Source of the DNA: Deltaproteobacteria bacterium
GTDB lineage: Bacteria > Myxococcota > Kuafuiibacteriia > Kuafuiibacteriales > Kuafuiibacteriaceae
Length of the DNA stretch: 64,000 nt
Assembly: GCA_020632995.1 (NCBI GenBank)
Contig: JACKEN010000001.1
Coordinates: forward strand, 1,582,001-1,646,000
Reading direction: 5' to 3'
A program made the position numbers and the translations under genes. Position 1 is the first letter of the stretch; the number at the start of each line of letters is the position of its first letter. Below, in pieces: positions 31,289-39,180 of this stretch. The notes beneath the pieces were generated by a model that searched no databases, had not been told where the DNA came from, and saw only the letters and a program-made list of their open reading frames with translations.

Positions 31289-33205
31289 TCAAGGCTCCTC
31301 CGACCCCTCGTCCATGGCCGCCCCCGGGTTCAGGGCCCGGTGGATGCGAAGCGCGACCTTCTCCCCGATCCCGGGCACTCGAGCCAGCTCCTCGACCGAC
31401 GCCGCCTCCACCCGCTTCACGCTGCCCAGGTGGGCCAGCAGGGCCCGACGCTTGGCCGGGCCGATGCCCGGGACGTCGTCGAGGGACGAGCGCAGCCGCG
31501 CCTTCCCGCGCTGGCTCCGCTGGAAGGTGATCGCGAAGCGGTGCGCCTCGTCCCGGATCCGCGCCAGCAGCAACAGCTCGCGCGAGCTCTGCCGTAGGAC
31601 GATGGGATCCCGCGCATCCAGCCGGAACACCCGCTCGTCGCTCCGCACCGGGGCGTCGTCCTCATCGGTCCCCTGGACCCGGCTCTTGGCCAACGAGATC
31701 AGATCCACCCCCTCCACCCCGAGGTCGCGGAACACCGCCCCCGCCACCCCCAGCTGGCCCTTGCCGCCGTCGATCATCACCAGGTCGGGCAGATCCCCCT
31801 CCGCCAGCCCGCGCCGAAAGCGCCGGCTCAGCACCTCGTACATCGACGCGAAGTCGTCCTGCCCCCGCGTGGTCTTCACCTTGTAGTGCCGGTAGCGCTT
31901 CTTGTCGGGCTGCCCGCCGCTGAACACCACCTGGGAGCCCACGATCCCCTCGGAGCCGAGGTTCGAGATGTCGTAGCACTCGATCCGGGCCGGGAGCTTC
32001 GTGAGGTGGAGCCGCCGCTTGAGGCCCTCCAGGGTGCGCTCCGCCGCGCCGTCCTTCCTGCGCTGCTCGTGGAACCCATGCTCGGCGTTCTCCTGGGCGA
32101 GGGCCACCAGCTCCACCCGCTCGCCCCGCTTCGGCACCCAGAGGTGGACCTTCTTGCCCCGGCGCTCCGACAAGAGCTCGGCCAGATCGCCCTCGTCCTC
32201 GAGCGGGATCGGCACCACCACCTCCTCGGGAGGCGGCGGCGCCAACGTCTCGGCTTCACCGAGGCCGTAGCGCTGGAGCACCGCGGAGGTCAGCAGCTGC
32301 TCGTCCGCAGACGCCTGCCCCTCGAAGAGCCGGAGCGCGATGTTCTCGACCCGCCCGCCCCGCACCTCGACCACCGCGAGGGCCACGTCCTCGCCCTCGC
32401 GGTAGAGGCCGAACACGTCCTGGTCCTTCAGGTGGGCGAAGGCCACCCCCTGCTTCTGCATCGACTTCTGCACCGCCCGGACCTGGTCGCGGTAGTGGGC
32501 CGCCGCCTCGTAGGCCTGCCGCTCCGCCGCGCTCCACATGCGCTCCTGGAGGCGCCGCGCCAGCTCCTGGCCCTTGCCGTCCAGGAACATCACCACGTCG
32601 TCCACGCTCTCCTTGTAGGCCACCTTGTCGATCTCGAGCACGCACGGCGCGGGGCAGCGCCCGATCTGGTGTTCGAGGCAAGGCCGCTTGCGGTTGTAGA
32701 GCACCGAGTCCCGGCAGGTCCTGAGCTGGAAGTGGCGGTTCACCACCCGCAGGGTCTGGCGCGCCGCCGACGCGGAGTGGAAGGGCCCGAAGTAGCGCGC
32801 CCCGTCCTGCTTCACGTTCCGCACCACCTCGACCCACGGGTACTCGTGGGCCTGATCGATGCGGAGCAACAGGTACTGCTTGTCGTCCCGCCAGATGATG
32901 TTGAAGCGGGGCTCGTGTCGCCGGATCAGCTCGCGCTCGAGGAGCAGGGCCTCCTTCTCGGAGCGCGCCACCCGGGTCTCGATGTCGGCCAACAGATCAC
33001 CCAACAGGCCCACGAAGGCCCGGTAGTCGTGGGTCCCCTCCTGGAAGTACTGCCGGACCCGGGCCTTCAGGTTCTTCGCCTTGCCGACGTAGATCACCGC
33101 CCCCTCGGCGTCCTTCATGATGTAGACGCCGGGGGCGCTCGGGAGGTCCCCCACCCGCTCCAGCCACTGGGCCCGCTTGCCGCGGGATGCGCTCCGACCC
33201 GCCAT
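31289..33205 (-). CDS. uvrC: UvrABC excinuclease subunit C
   Basis: The 638-residue protein has an N-terminal GIY-YIG nuclease (PGVYIMKDAEGAVIYVGKAKNLKARV), a Cys-rich RPCLEHQIGRCPAPC segment, a UVR motif near residue 215, the RNase-H-like C-terminal nuclease (IECYDISNLGSEGIVGS, DLVMIDGGKGQL), and paired helix-hairpin-helix motifs at the end (LDDVPGIGPAKRRALL, LARVPGIGEKVA). It makes both incisions in nucleotide excision repair together with UvrB. The start is nine bases after the uvrB stop, giving a uvrB-uvrC operon with a lipoprotein gene at its head. Confidence 0.97.
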   Translation of the reverse strand: MAGRSASRGKRAQWLERVGDLPSAPGVYIMKDAEGAVIYVGKAKNLKARVRQYFQEGTHDYRAFVGLLGDLLADIETRVARSEKEALLLERELIRRHEPRFNIIWRDDKQYLLLRIDQAHEYPWVEVVRNVKQDGARYFGPFHSASAARQTLRVVNRHFQLRTCRDSVLYNRKRPCLEHQIGRCPAPCVLEIDKVAYKESVDDVVMFLDGKGQELARRLQERMWSAAERQAYEAAAHYRDQVRAVQKSMQKQGVAFAHLKDQDVFGLYREGEDVALAVVEVRGGRVENIALRLFEGQASADEQLLTSAVLQRYGLGEAETLAPPPPEEVVVPIPLEDEGDLAELLSERRGKKVHLWVPKRGERVELVALAQENAEHGFHEQRRKDGAAERTLEGLKRRLHLTKLPARIECYDISNLGSEGIVGSQVVFSGGQPDKKRYRHYKVKTTRGQDDFASMYEVLSRRFRRGLAEGDLPDLVMIDGGKGQLGVAGAVFRDLGVEGVDLISLAKSRVQGTDEDDAPVRSDERVFRLDARDPIVLRQSSRELLLLARIRDEAHRFAITFQRSQRGKARLRSSLDDVPGIGPAKRRALLAHLGSVKRVEAASVEELARVPGIGEKVALRIHRALNPGAAMDEGSEEP

Positions 33206-33214
33206 GCGCCTCGG

Positions 33215-35302
33215 CTAGGGCCGGCGGCCTCGACCCCTTGGCCCGCCGCGGCTCTTCTTCGCCTTGTTCCGGCGCTGGGCGGCCACCGACGGGATGGTCC
33301 CGCCCTGCAAGCCGAGCTGCGCCTCCTCGATGCCCTTGATCTGGTCGCGCAGCGCCGCCGCCTGCTCGAAGTCGAGATCCTTGGCCGCGGCGAGCATCTG
33401 CTTCTTGAGGTCGGCGAGGAGCTTCGGCACCTCGTCCCGGGTGTAGACGGTGCCGTCCACCTCCACCTCACCGTCCTCGCCCAGCACGCTGAGCTCGGTG
33501 CGGAACCCGGCCAGCTGCCGGAGGTCGCGGATCTGGCGCTGCACGGTCTGGGGGGTGATGCCGTGCTCCTCGTTGTAGGCCGCCTGCCGCGCCCGGCGCC
33601 GATCCGTCTCCTCGATCGCCGCCCTCATCGACTTCGTCACCGTGTCCGCGAACATGATGACCTTGCCGTGCTCGTTTCGGGCCGCGCGCCCGATCGTCTG
33701 CACCAACGAGCGCTCCGCCCGCAGGAACCCCTCCTTGTCGGCGTCGAGGATGGCCACGAGCGACACCTCGGGGATGTCGAGGCCCTCCCGCAGGAGGTTG
33801 ATGCCCACCAGCACGTCGAAGACGCCCTCGCGCAGCTCACGGATGATGTCCGCCCGCTCCAGGGTGTCGATGTCCGAGTGCAGGTAGCGGACCTTGATCC
33901 CCACGTCCTGGTAGTACTCGGTGAGGTCCTCGGCCATGCGCTTGGTCAAGGTGGTGACGAGCACCCGCTCGCCCTTCCCCACCCGGATCCGGATCTCCTC
34001 CAACAGCTCGTCGACCTGGTGCCCGGCCGGCCGGATCTCGATCTCGGGGTCCAAGAGGCCAGTCGGCCGGATGATCTGCTCGACCACCACCCCCTCGGTC
34101 TTCTCGAACTCGTAGTCCGCCGGGGTGGCGCTCACGTAGATGACCTGCCCCACCCGCGCCTCGAACTCGTCGAACTTGAGGGGCCGGTTGTCCAACGCGG
34201 AGGGGAGCCGGAAGCCGTACTCCACCAGGGTCTCCTTCCGCGCCCGGTCCCCGCGGTACATGGAGCCCACCTGCGGGATGCTCTGGTGGCTCTCGTCCAC
34301 CACGAGCAAGAAGTCTTGCGGGAAGTAGTCGAGCAGGGTGGGCGGCGGCTCCCCCGCCTTGCGCTGGGACAGGTGCCGGGAGTAGTTCTCGATGCCCTTC
34401 ACCATCCCCACCGTCTGGAGCATCTCGAGATCGTAGGTGGTGCGCTGCTCGAGGCGCTGGGCCTCTACCAGCTTGTCGGCGTCCCGCAGGAGCTTCAGCT
34501 GCACCTGCAGCTCCTCCTCGATCGTGCGCACCGCCTTGACCCGGCGGTCCTCGGTGGTCACGTAGTGGCTCGCCGGGAACATCCGGATCTTCTGCAGATC
34601 CCTGAGCGCCCGACCCCGCAGCGGATCCACCTCGCGGATGGCCTCGAGCTCGTCCCCGAACCACTCCAACCGAAGGGCCCGCTCCTCCTCGTAGACCGGG
34701 AACACCTCGACCACGTCGCCCCGCACCCGGAACGCGCCGCGGGAGAAGTCGACGTCGTTGCGCTCGTACTGCAGCTCGACCAGGCGATGCAGCACCGCGT
34801 CCCGCTCGATCTGCTGCCCGGGGGCGAGATCGAGCACCATGCCCTCGTACACCTCGGACGCGCCGATGCCGTAGATACAGCTCACCGAGGCCACCACCAG
34901 CACGTCGTCGCGCTCGAGGAGGGAGCGCGTGGCGGAGTGCCGCATGCGATCGATGGCGTCGTTTATGAGGCTGTCCTTCTCGATGTACGTGTCGGTCGTC
35001 GGGACGTAGGCCTCCGGCTGGTAGTAGTCGTAGTACGAGACGAAGTACTCCACCGCGTTGTCGGGGAAGAGCTCCCTGAACTCCCCGTAGAGCTGCGCGG
35101 CGAGGGTCTTGTTGTGGGCGAGCACCAACGTGGGCTTGTTCAGCTGGGCCACCACGTTGGCCACCGTGAAGGTCTTGCCGGTGCCGGTGGCGCCCAACAG
35201 GAGCTGGTGCTTGTCGCCCCGCTCGAGGCCGTTCACCAGCTGCCGGATGGCCTCCGGCTGGTCCCCCATCGGGGTCAGGGTGGTGGAGAGCTTGAAGGGC
35301 AT
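33215..35302 (-). CDS. uvrB: UvrABC excinuclease subunit B
   Basis: This 695-residue DEAD-like helicase has Walker A LLGATGTGKTFTVANV, the beta-hairpin region (YYDYYQPEAYVPTTDTYIEKDS), the DESHQSIPQVGSMYRGD Walker B area, the helicase C-terminal motif QTIGRAARNEHGKVIMFAD, and a C-terminal UVR motif (KDLDFEQAAALRDQIKG) that binds UvrC. It verifies damage after UvrA loading and recruits UvrC. The start ATG lies six bases after the stop of the upstream lipoprotein gene, and uvrC follows after nine bases, so all three are probably one transcript. Confidence 0.97.
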   Translation of the reverse strand: MPFKLSTTLTPMGDQPEAIRQLVNGLERGDKHQLLLGATGTGKTFTVANVVAQLNKPTLVLAHNKTLAAQLYGEFRELFPDNAVEYFVSYYDYYQPEAYVPTTDTYIEKDSLINDAIDRMRHSATRSLLERDDVLVVASVSCIYGIGASEVYEGMVLDLAPGQQIERDAVLHRLVELQYERNDVDFSRGAFRVRGDVVEVFPVYEEERALRLEWFGDELEAIREVDPLRGRALRDLQKIRMFPASHYVTTEDRRVKAVRTIEEELQVQLKLLRDADKLVEAQRLEQRTTYDLEMLQTVGMVKGIENYSRHLSQRKAGEPPPTLLDYFPQDFLLVVDESHQSIPQVGSMYRGDRARKETLVEYGFRLPSALDNRPLKFDEFEARVGQVIYVSATPADYEFEKTEGVVVEQIIRPTGLLDPEIEIRPAGHQVDELLEEIRIRVGKGERVLVTTLTKRMAEDLTEYYQDVGIKVRYLHSDIDTLERADIIRELREGVFDVLVGINLLREGLDIPEVSLVAILDADKEGFLRAERSLVQTIGRAARNEHGKVIMFADTVTKSMRAAIEETDRRRARQAAYNEEHGITPQTVQRQIRDLRQLAGFRTELSVLGEDGEVEVDGTVYTRDEVPKLLADLKKQMLAAAKDLDFEQAAALRDQIKGIEEAQLGLQGGTIPSVAAQRRNKAKKSRGGPRGRGRRP

Positions 35303-35308
35303 GTCAAC

Positions 35309-35887
35309 CTACCTTGCCGCCGTGCTGCTGGTGGCGGTCTCCTGGACGGCCAGGCTGTAGAAGCGGACCACCCGCTCGGTGTCCTTCACCCGCTCCGCCG
35401 GGAGCTGGGCGCGGAACAGCGCGTCCTTGAGGCAAGTGGCGGCCTGGTCCACGAAGGGCCCCGCGCCGGGATCGATGACCCGGGAGCGGCCCCGCTCCAC
35501 CACCGCGCACACCTGGCCCAGCGGATCGACCCCGAACGCCACCGTGACCTGGAGGGGCTCCGACGCGAGGTCCGCGTCGTACAGGCCGTCGAGGAAGGCC
35601 TGCTTGCAGCGCTCCACCCCCGCCGCGGCCAGGGCCTCGCCCACCTCGGCCTCGGTGAAGCGGCCCTCGAGCGCGGCGCGCTCGGGCTCGTCCTTCCCGG
35701 ACGGATCCGACAGGCGCAGCGTCACCCCGACGCAGGAGTCCACCCCGGCCGGGGGCATGTGCACGGCCGAGGCCTCCATCATGAGGGTGGCCAGCCGGTC
35801 CTGCTCCGCCCGCTGGGCGGCGCTCGGGCCGGCGCAGGCCCCCGCCAGGGCGGCGGCGGCGAAGATGCTCAGGGACGCGCGCTTCAC
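35309..35887 (-). CDS. Putative lipoprotein upstream of uvrB
   Basis: The 192-residue protein has a lipoprotein signal (SIFAAAALAGACAGPS, Cys near residue 18). The mature part contains several Cys residues in positions such as VDSCVGVTLRL, VERCKQAF, GQVCAVV and AATCLKDAL, suggesting disulphides in the periplasm. The strand-rich middle ending in VTVAFGVDPLGQVCAV resembles the short TonB/AgmX-type C-terminal domains seen in myxobacterial envelope proteins, but I cannot assign a function. It precedes uvrB by six bases and follows carD after a terminator. Confidence 0.65.
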   Translation of the reverse strand: MKRASLSIFAAAALAGACAGPSAAQRAEQDRLATLMMEASAVHMPPAGVDSCVGVTLRLSDPSGKDEPERAALEGRFTEAEVGEALAAAGVERCKQAFLDGLYDADLASEPLQVTVAFGVDPLGQVCAVVERGRSRVIDPGAGPFVDQAATCLKDALFRAQLPAERVKDTERVVRFYSLAVQETATSSTAAR

Positions 35888-35924
35888 CCCGCGATGGTAC
35901 TTGGGGCGCGGCGGGTGGCCAGCA

Positions 35925-35970
35925 AGAAGAAAAGGAAAAGGCGCGGCTCCCGGAGTCGGGTGCCGCGCCT
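35925..35970 (-). terminator. Rho-independent terminator of carD
   Basis: On the minus strand the 8-bp stem AGGCGCGGC...GCCGCGCC (35969-35940) with a 14-base loop is followed by a T-rich tract (TTTTCCTTTTCTTCTT). It begins 27 bases after the carD stop and lies before the lipoprotein gene, so it separates carD from the uvr operon. Confidence 0.88.
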
Positions 35971-35995
35971 CTTCTCATCGGACCGAAGCTCGCGC

Positions 35996-36481
35996 TCAGG
36001 CCTGGAATATCTCCACGAACTGCGCCTCGACCTCGTCCTCGCTAAGGTCGCGGGCGATCGACAGCTCCTTCACCAGGAGCGACTTCGCGGTGTCCAGCAT
36101 CTTGCGCTCGCCGAAGGAGAGATCCTTGTCGGTCTTCAGCAGGAACAGATCGCGGAGCACTTCGGCGATCTGCTTGGGATCCCCAGAGTCGATCTTGTCC
36201 TTGTACTCACGGTAGCGACGGTTCCAGGTGGTGGACTCGACCGAGATCTCCTTCTTCTGGAGGACGTCGAAGACCTCCTCTACCTCGGACGGGCTCATGA
36301 TCTCCCGCAGGCCATTGGTGCCCGTCGGGATCATCACCTTCACCCCATTGTCGAGGATGCGGAGGATGTAGAACGTCTGCTTGTCTCCCCCGACTTCATG
36401 ACTCTCGATACCCGTGACCTCAGCCACGCCATGCGCGGGGTAAACAGCCTTGTCTCCGACCTGGAAGGGCAAGCTCTCCAT
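35996..36481 (-). CDS. cdnL: CarD/CdnL family transcription factor
   Basis: The 161-residue protein begins FQVGDKAVYPAHGVAEVTGIES, the RNA-polymerase-interaction domain of CarD/CdnL, and ends in a helical DNA-binding part (TWNRRYREYKDKIDSGDPKQIAEVLRDLFLL, then FGERKMLDTAKSLLVKELSIA). In myxobacteria CdnL is an essential factor that stabilises open complexes at sigmaA promoters, notably rRNA promoters. There is no HMGA-like tail, so this is CdnL and not full CarD. A strong GGAGG lies six bases before the ATG. The gene has its own promoter candidate, a leader of about 180 bases and a terminator. Confidence 0.92.
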   Translation of the reverse strand: MESLPFQVGDKAVYPAHGVAEVTGIESHEVGGDKQTFYILRILDNGVKVMIPTGTNGLREIMSPSEVEEVFDVLQKKEISVESTTWNRRYREYKDKIDSGDPKQIAEVLRDLFLLKTDKDLSFGERKMLDTAKSLLVKELSIARDLSEDEVEAQFVEIFQA

Positions 36482-36671
36482 TCAAGACCTCCAGAGACGA
36501 ATCCTCACCAAGGGGCAGCCGCAGCCGCACCCGAGCAAATGTCTTCGTCCCGATTGTGAGCGGTGGGCCAAACGCTCTTGGGAGTTGAGTCCTCGATGAA
36601 TCCTAAGCGTCTCTGCATGCGCCCGTGGTCAGCAAGGCAGATTGCGCCTCCTCACCTCGAGAACGGCGGGA

Positions 36672-36700
36672 AAGGTAACACGCTGCGTCGGCAGTGTAAA
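36672..36700 (-). promoter_or_regulatory. Sigma70-type promoter of cdnL
   Basis: On the minus strand TTTACA (36700-36695) and TACCTT (36677-36672) are separated by exactly 17 bases. Transcription would begin near 36665 and give an unusually long 5' leader of about 180 bases before the cdnL start. The local sequence is more AT-rich than the surroundings. Confidence 0.6.
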
Positions 36701-36719
36701 GAGAATCACTTTCCTTGGG

Positions 36720-36777
36720 TTGACTCCGCTACCAGGCTTCGATATGGTCCGCGCCTTTTTCCCGGCCCACGAGTCAA
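36720..36777 (+). promoter_or_regulatory. Plus-strand promoter candidate within an inverted TTGACTC pair
   Basis: TTGACT (36720-36725) and TATGGT (36743-36748) are 17 bases apart on the plus strand, a good vegetative promoter. The box is also the left half of an inverted repeat: TTGACTC at 36720-36726 and GAGTCAA at 36771-36777. No plus-strand gene follows; transcripts would run antisense into manC or make a short non-coding RNA. Confidence 0.45.
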
Positions 36778-37054
36778 CCTCATGAAATTAGGCCACTTTT
36801 TCTAATCCCAAGCCCGCCTCGCGGTCCGCCCCACCGCCCCGATACCGGGTAGGACCCCATCGTACGAACGTCCGATCGCCTGCCGCCCCGACCTGGCCGA
36901 CACCACACCGCCACGGAAACGGGGCATAAACCCGGCAATATGTGATCTGGATCGTGCCAAGAGCCGCCCCGTCGCCCCGCCACCACGTGGGGAGCCCCAT
37001 CCCATCGGGCCCACGCTCGACCCGGGGCCCGAGGATCGCGCGCGCCGCGGCGCA

Positions 37055-38110
37055 TCACAGGAGCGGGTCGCGCCCCTTGGTCTGGAGGTGGGTGACCACC
37101 TGTTTCACGTCCTGGGAGCGGTCCCGGCGCACCACCAGGACCGCGTCCGGGGTATCCACCACCACCACGTCGTCGAGGCCCACCACCGCCACGAAGCGCC
37201 CCGCCCGGGCGTCCACCAGGCTGCGCCGCACGTCGGCCAGGAACACGTCGCCGAGCGCCACGTTCTCGGCCTCGTCCGCCGGGTAGACGTCCTTGGCCGC
37301 CTCCCAGGAGCCCACGTCGGACCAGGTGAAGGCGGCGGGCATGACCTCGGTGCGGTCCGAGCGCTCCATCACCCCGTAGTCGATGCTGATCGACTGGAGC
37401 TGCGGGTAGATCGCCTCGACCTGCTCGGGCGCCGCCACCAGCCGATCGAGGTCCCGGGAGAGCTCCGGCAGGTGCCGGGTCAGCTCCTCGTCCATCGCGC
37501 GGGCCGAGAACACGAACATCCCGGAGTTCCACAGGTAGTCGCCCGCGGCCAGGTACTTCAGGGCGGTGGGATGGTCTGGCTTCTCGACGAAGCGGGCCAC
37601 CGGGTGGACGGTGTGCCCGGCCACCGGGCGCTTCGCCCCACCCCGCTGGATGTAGCCGTATCCGGTCTCCGGGCGGTCCGGCACGATCCCGAACAGGACG
37701 ATGCCCCCGGCCGCCGCCTCGAAGGCCGCCGCGAGGTGGTCCCGGAAGCCCTCCTCGTCCCGGATGTAGTGATCGGCCGGGAGCACCGCGATCACCGCGT
37801 CGGGGTCCTTGTGCAAGATGGCCTTCGTCGCCCAGCCGATGCACGGCGCGGTGTTCCGCCCGGTGGGCTCCACCATCACGTTCCCCTCGGGCAGCTCCGG
37901 CAAGTCTTCTTGCGCATGCTCGGCGTGCACCGCGCCGGTCACCACGTAGACCTGCGCCGGCGGCACCATCGGGAGCACCCGGTCCACCGTCTGCCGGAGG
38001 AGCGAGCCGTCCTGCCCGATCGAGAGGAACTGCTTGGGCCGAGCCTTACGGCTGGCCGGCCAGAAGCGCGTGCCGGAGCCCCCGGCCATCACCACGACGT
38101 AGCGTGCCAC
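37055..38110 (-). CDS. manC: Mannose-1-phosphate guanylyltransferase
   Basis: The 351-residue nucleotidyltransferase starts at GTG 38110 with ARYVVVMAGGSGTRFWPASRKARPKQFL, the signature GG-S-GTRFWPxSR and PKQFL motif, and continues with VEPTGRNTAPCIGWA and FVEKPD. It makes GDP-mannose from mannose-1-phosphate and GTP for polysaccharide and glycan synthesis. There is no fused phosphomannose-isomerase domain, as expected at this length. The upstream in-frame extension overlaps the intergenic region and lacks conserved residues. It follows the GGDEF gene on the same strand by 31 bases. Confidence 0.93.
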   Translation of the reverse strand: MARYVVVMAGGSGTRFWPASRKARPKQFLSIGQDGSLLRQTVDRVLPMVPPAQVYVVTGAVHAEHAQEDLPELPEGNVMVEPTGRNTAPCIGWATKAILHKDPDAVIAVLPADHYIRDEEGFRDHLAAAFEAAAGGIVLFGIVPDRPETGYGYIQRGGAKRPVAGHTVHPVARFVEKPDHPTALKYLAAGDYLWNSGMFVFSARAMDEELTRHLPELSRDLDRLVAAPEQVEAIYPQLQSISIDYGVMERSDRTEVMPAAFTWSDVGSWEAAKDVYPADEAENVALGDVFLADVRRSLVDARAGRFVAVVGLDDVVVVDTPDAVLVVRRDRSQDVKQVVTHLQTKGRDPLL

Positions 38111-38141
38111 GGATGAGGGCGTACCACGTCTTCGTGAAAGG

Positions 38142-39098
38142 TCACAGATCCGAGGTCGACTCCGGGATGGGTCCGTCCACCCCACCGCCCTCCACCCGGT
38201 TCCGGCCGTTGTCCTTGGCCAGGTAGAGCTTCTCGTCCGCCGCCTTGATGAAGGCGTGGGGGTCGCGGTGGGGGCCCATCTCGGAGATGCCGAGCGAGAC
38301 CGTCACCTCGATGTTCCGGTCTTCGTACTGGTACTCCATCACCTCGACCATGCGGCGGATCTTCTCGGCGAAGATGCGTGCGCGCTCGCCGGTGGTCTCC
38401 GGCATGATCACGGCGAACTCTTCCCCGCCGTAGCGGGCGAAGGCCTCCTCCTTGCGGATGTGCTTGGCCACCTGCTCGGCCAGGCGCTTCAACACGAAGT
38501 CCCCCGCCAGGTGCCCGTGCACGTCGTTGATCTTCTTGAAGTGATCGATGTCGAAGAGGATCAGCGACAGGGGCCGGTTGTAGCGGGCGCAGCGGGCCAT
38601 CTCGCGATCCATGAACTCGAGGAAGTACCGCTTGTTGTGGACCTGGGTGAGGCCGTCCACGATGGTCATCCGGTAGATCTCTTCGTGGAAGAGCGCCTCG
38701 ATGTTCCCGCCCTGCAGGAACTTCAGGATCGCGCCGCCGATCTTGATGAGGTCACCGTTCTTGAGCATCCGGTTCCGGACCTCCTCGTCGTTGACGTAGG
38801 AGCCGTTGGTGGAGCCCAGGTCCTCGAGGAAGAAGCCCTCCTTGCGGTTGATGACCTTGGCGTGGCGACGGGACACGTTGTCCATGTCGAGGACGATGTC
38901 GTTGTCGGCCCCGCGGCCGATGACGATCTCCTCCTTGCTGAGCGGGTACTGCTTGCCCAGGTCACGCCCGTAGATGGTGACGAGGCACGACTCTCCCGAG
39001 ATCGCCTTGTCGATGATCCGCGAGACGGAGGAGACCCGCGTCTCCTCGTCCTGCCCCGCCATCTCGGAGAACTCGATCACGCGACGCATCCTAGCCAC
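38142..39098 (-). CDS. FHA-GGDEF diguanylate cyclase
   Basis: The 318-residue protein has an N-terminal FHA domain (residues of about 40-125; IVIGRGADNDIVL, NVSRRHAKV, LGSTNGSYVND) and a C-terminal GGDEF domain (about 140-305) with the active-site form YGGEEFAVIMPET and the metal-binding DIDHFKKIND. It should make cyclic di-GMP, with FHA binding to a phosphothreonine partner linking it to Ser/Thr kinases. No RxxD inhibitory site is evident at the usual spot before GGEEF (RKEEAFARYGG). The start may be GTG 39098 or ATG 39089. It lies beside a PP2C phosphatase, consistent with shared phospho-signalling. Confidence 0.92.
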   Translation of the reverse strand: MARMRRVIEFSEMAGQDEETRVSSVSRIIDKAISGESCLVTIYGRDLGKQYPLSKEEIVIGRGADNDIVLDMDNVSRRHAKVINRKEGFFLEDLGSTNGSYVNDEEVRNRMLKNGDLIKIGGAILKFLQGGNIEALFHEEIYRMTIVDGLTQVHNKRYFLEFMDREMARCARYNRPLSLILFDIDHFKKINDVHGHLAGDFVLKRLAEQVAKHIRKEEAFARYGGEEFAVIMPETTGERARIFAEKIRRMVEVMEYQYEDRNIEVTVSLGISEMGPHRDPHAFIKAADEKLYLAKDNGRNRVEGGGVDGPIPESTSDL

Positions 39099-39180
39099 GG
39101 TGGCGACAGAGAAAAAACCTGCGCGCCGCCCTTACTTCATGCGCTGGCGTGGGGGGCGGTGCCACATGCAGGTCGGCGGC

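Larger units (their letters stand above)
36482..37054. other. AT-richer regulatory gap between cdnL and manC
   Basis: This 573-base gap is the longest unexplained non-coding stretch outside the repeats. It holds the cdnL leader, two promoter candidates facing opposite ways, and an inverted TTGACTC pair. From about 36800 to 37054 I see only GC-rich sequence with short open frames that resemble nothing I know. RNase P RNA, tmRNA, 6S and SRP RNA were considered, and no conserved core of any was found. Confidence 0.5.

Noticed and set aside
31886..36559. A 1557-codon plus-strand open frame
   Set aside because: It is antisense to uvrC, uvrB, the lipoprotein gene and cdnL and has the Leu/His/Arg-rich composition of a mirror frame.
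36800..37054. Structured RNA such as RNase P, 6S, tmRNA or SRP RNA
   Set aside because: None of the conserved cores of these RNAs could be found on either strand.
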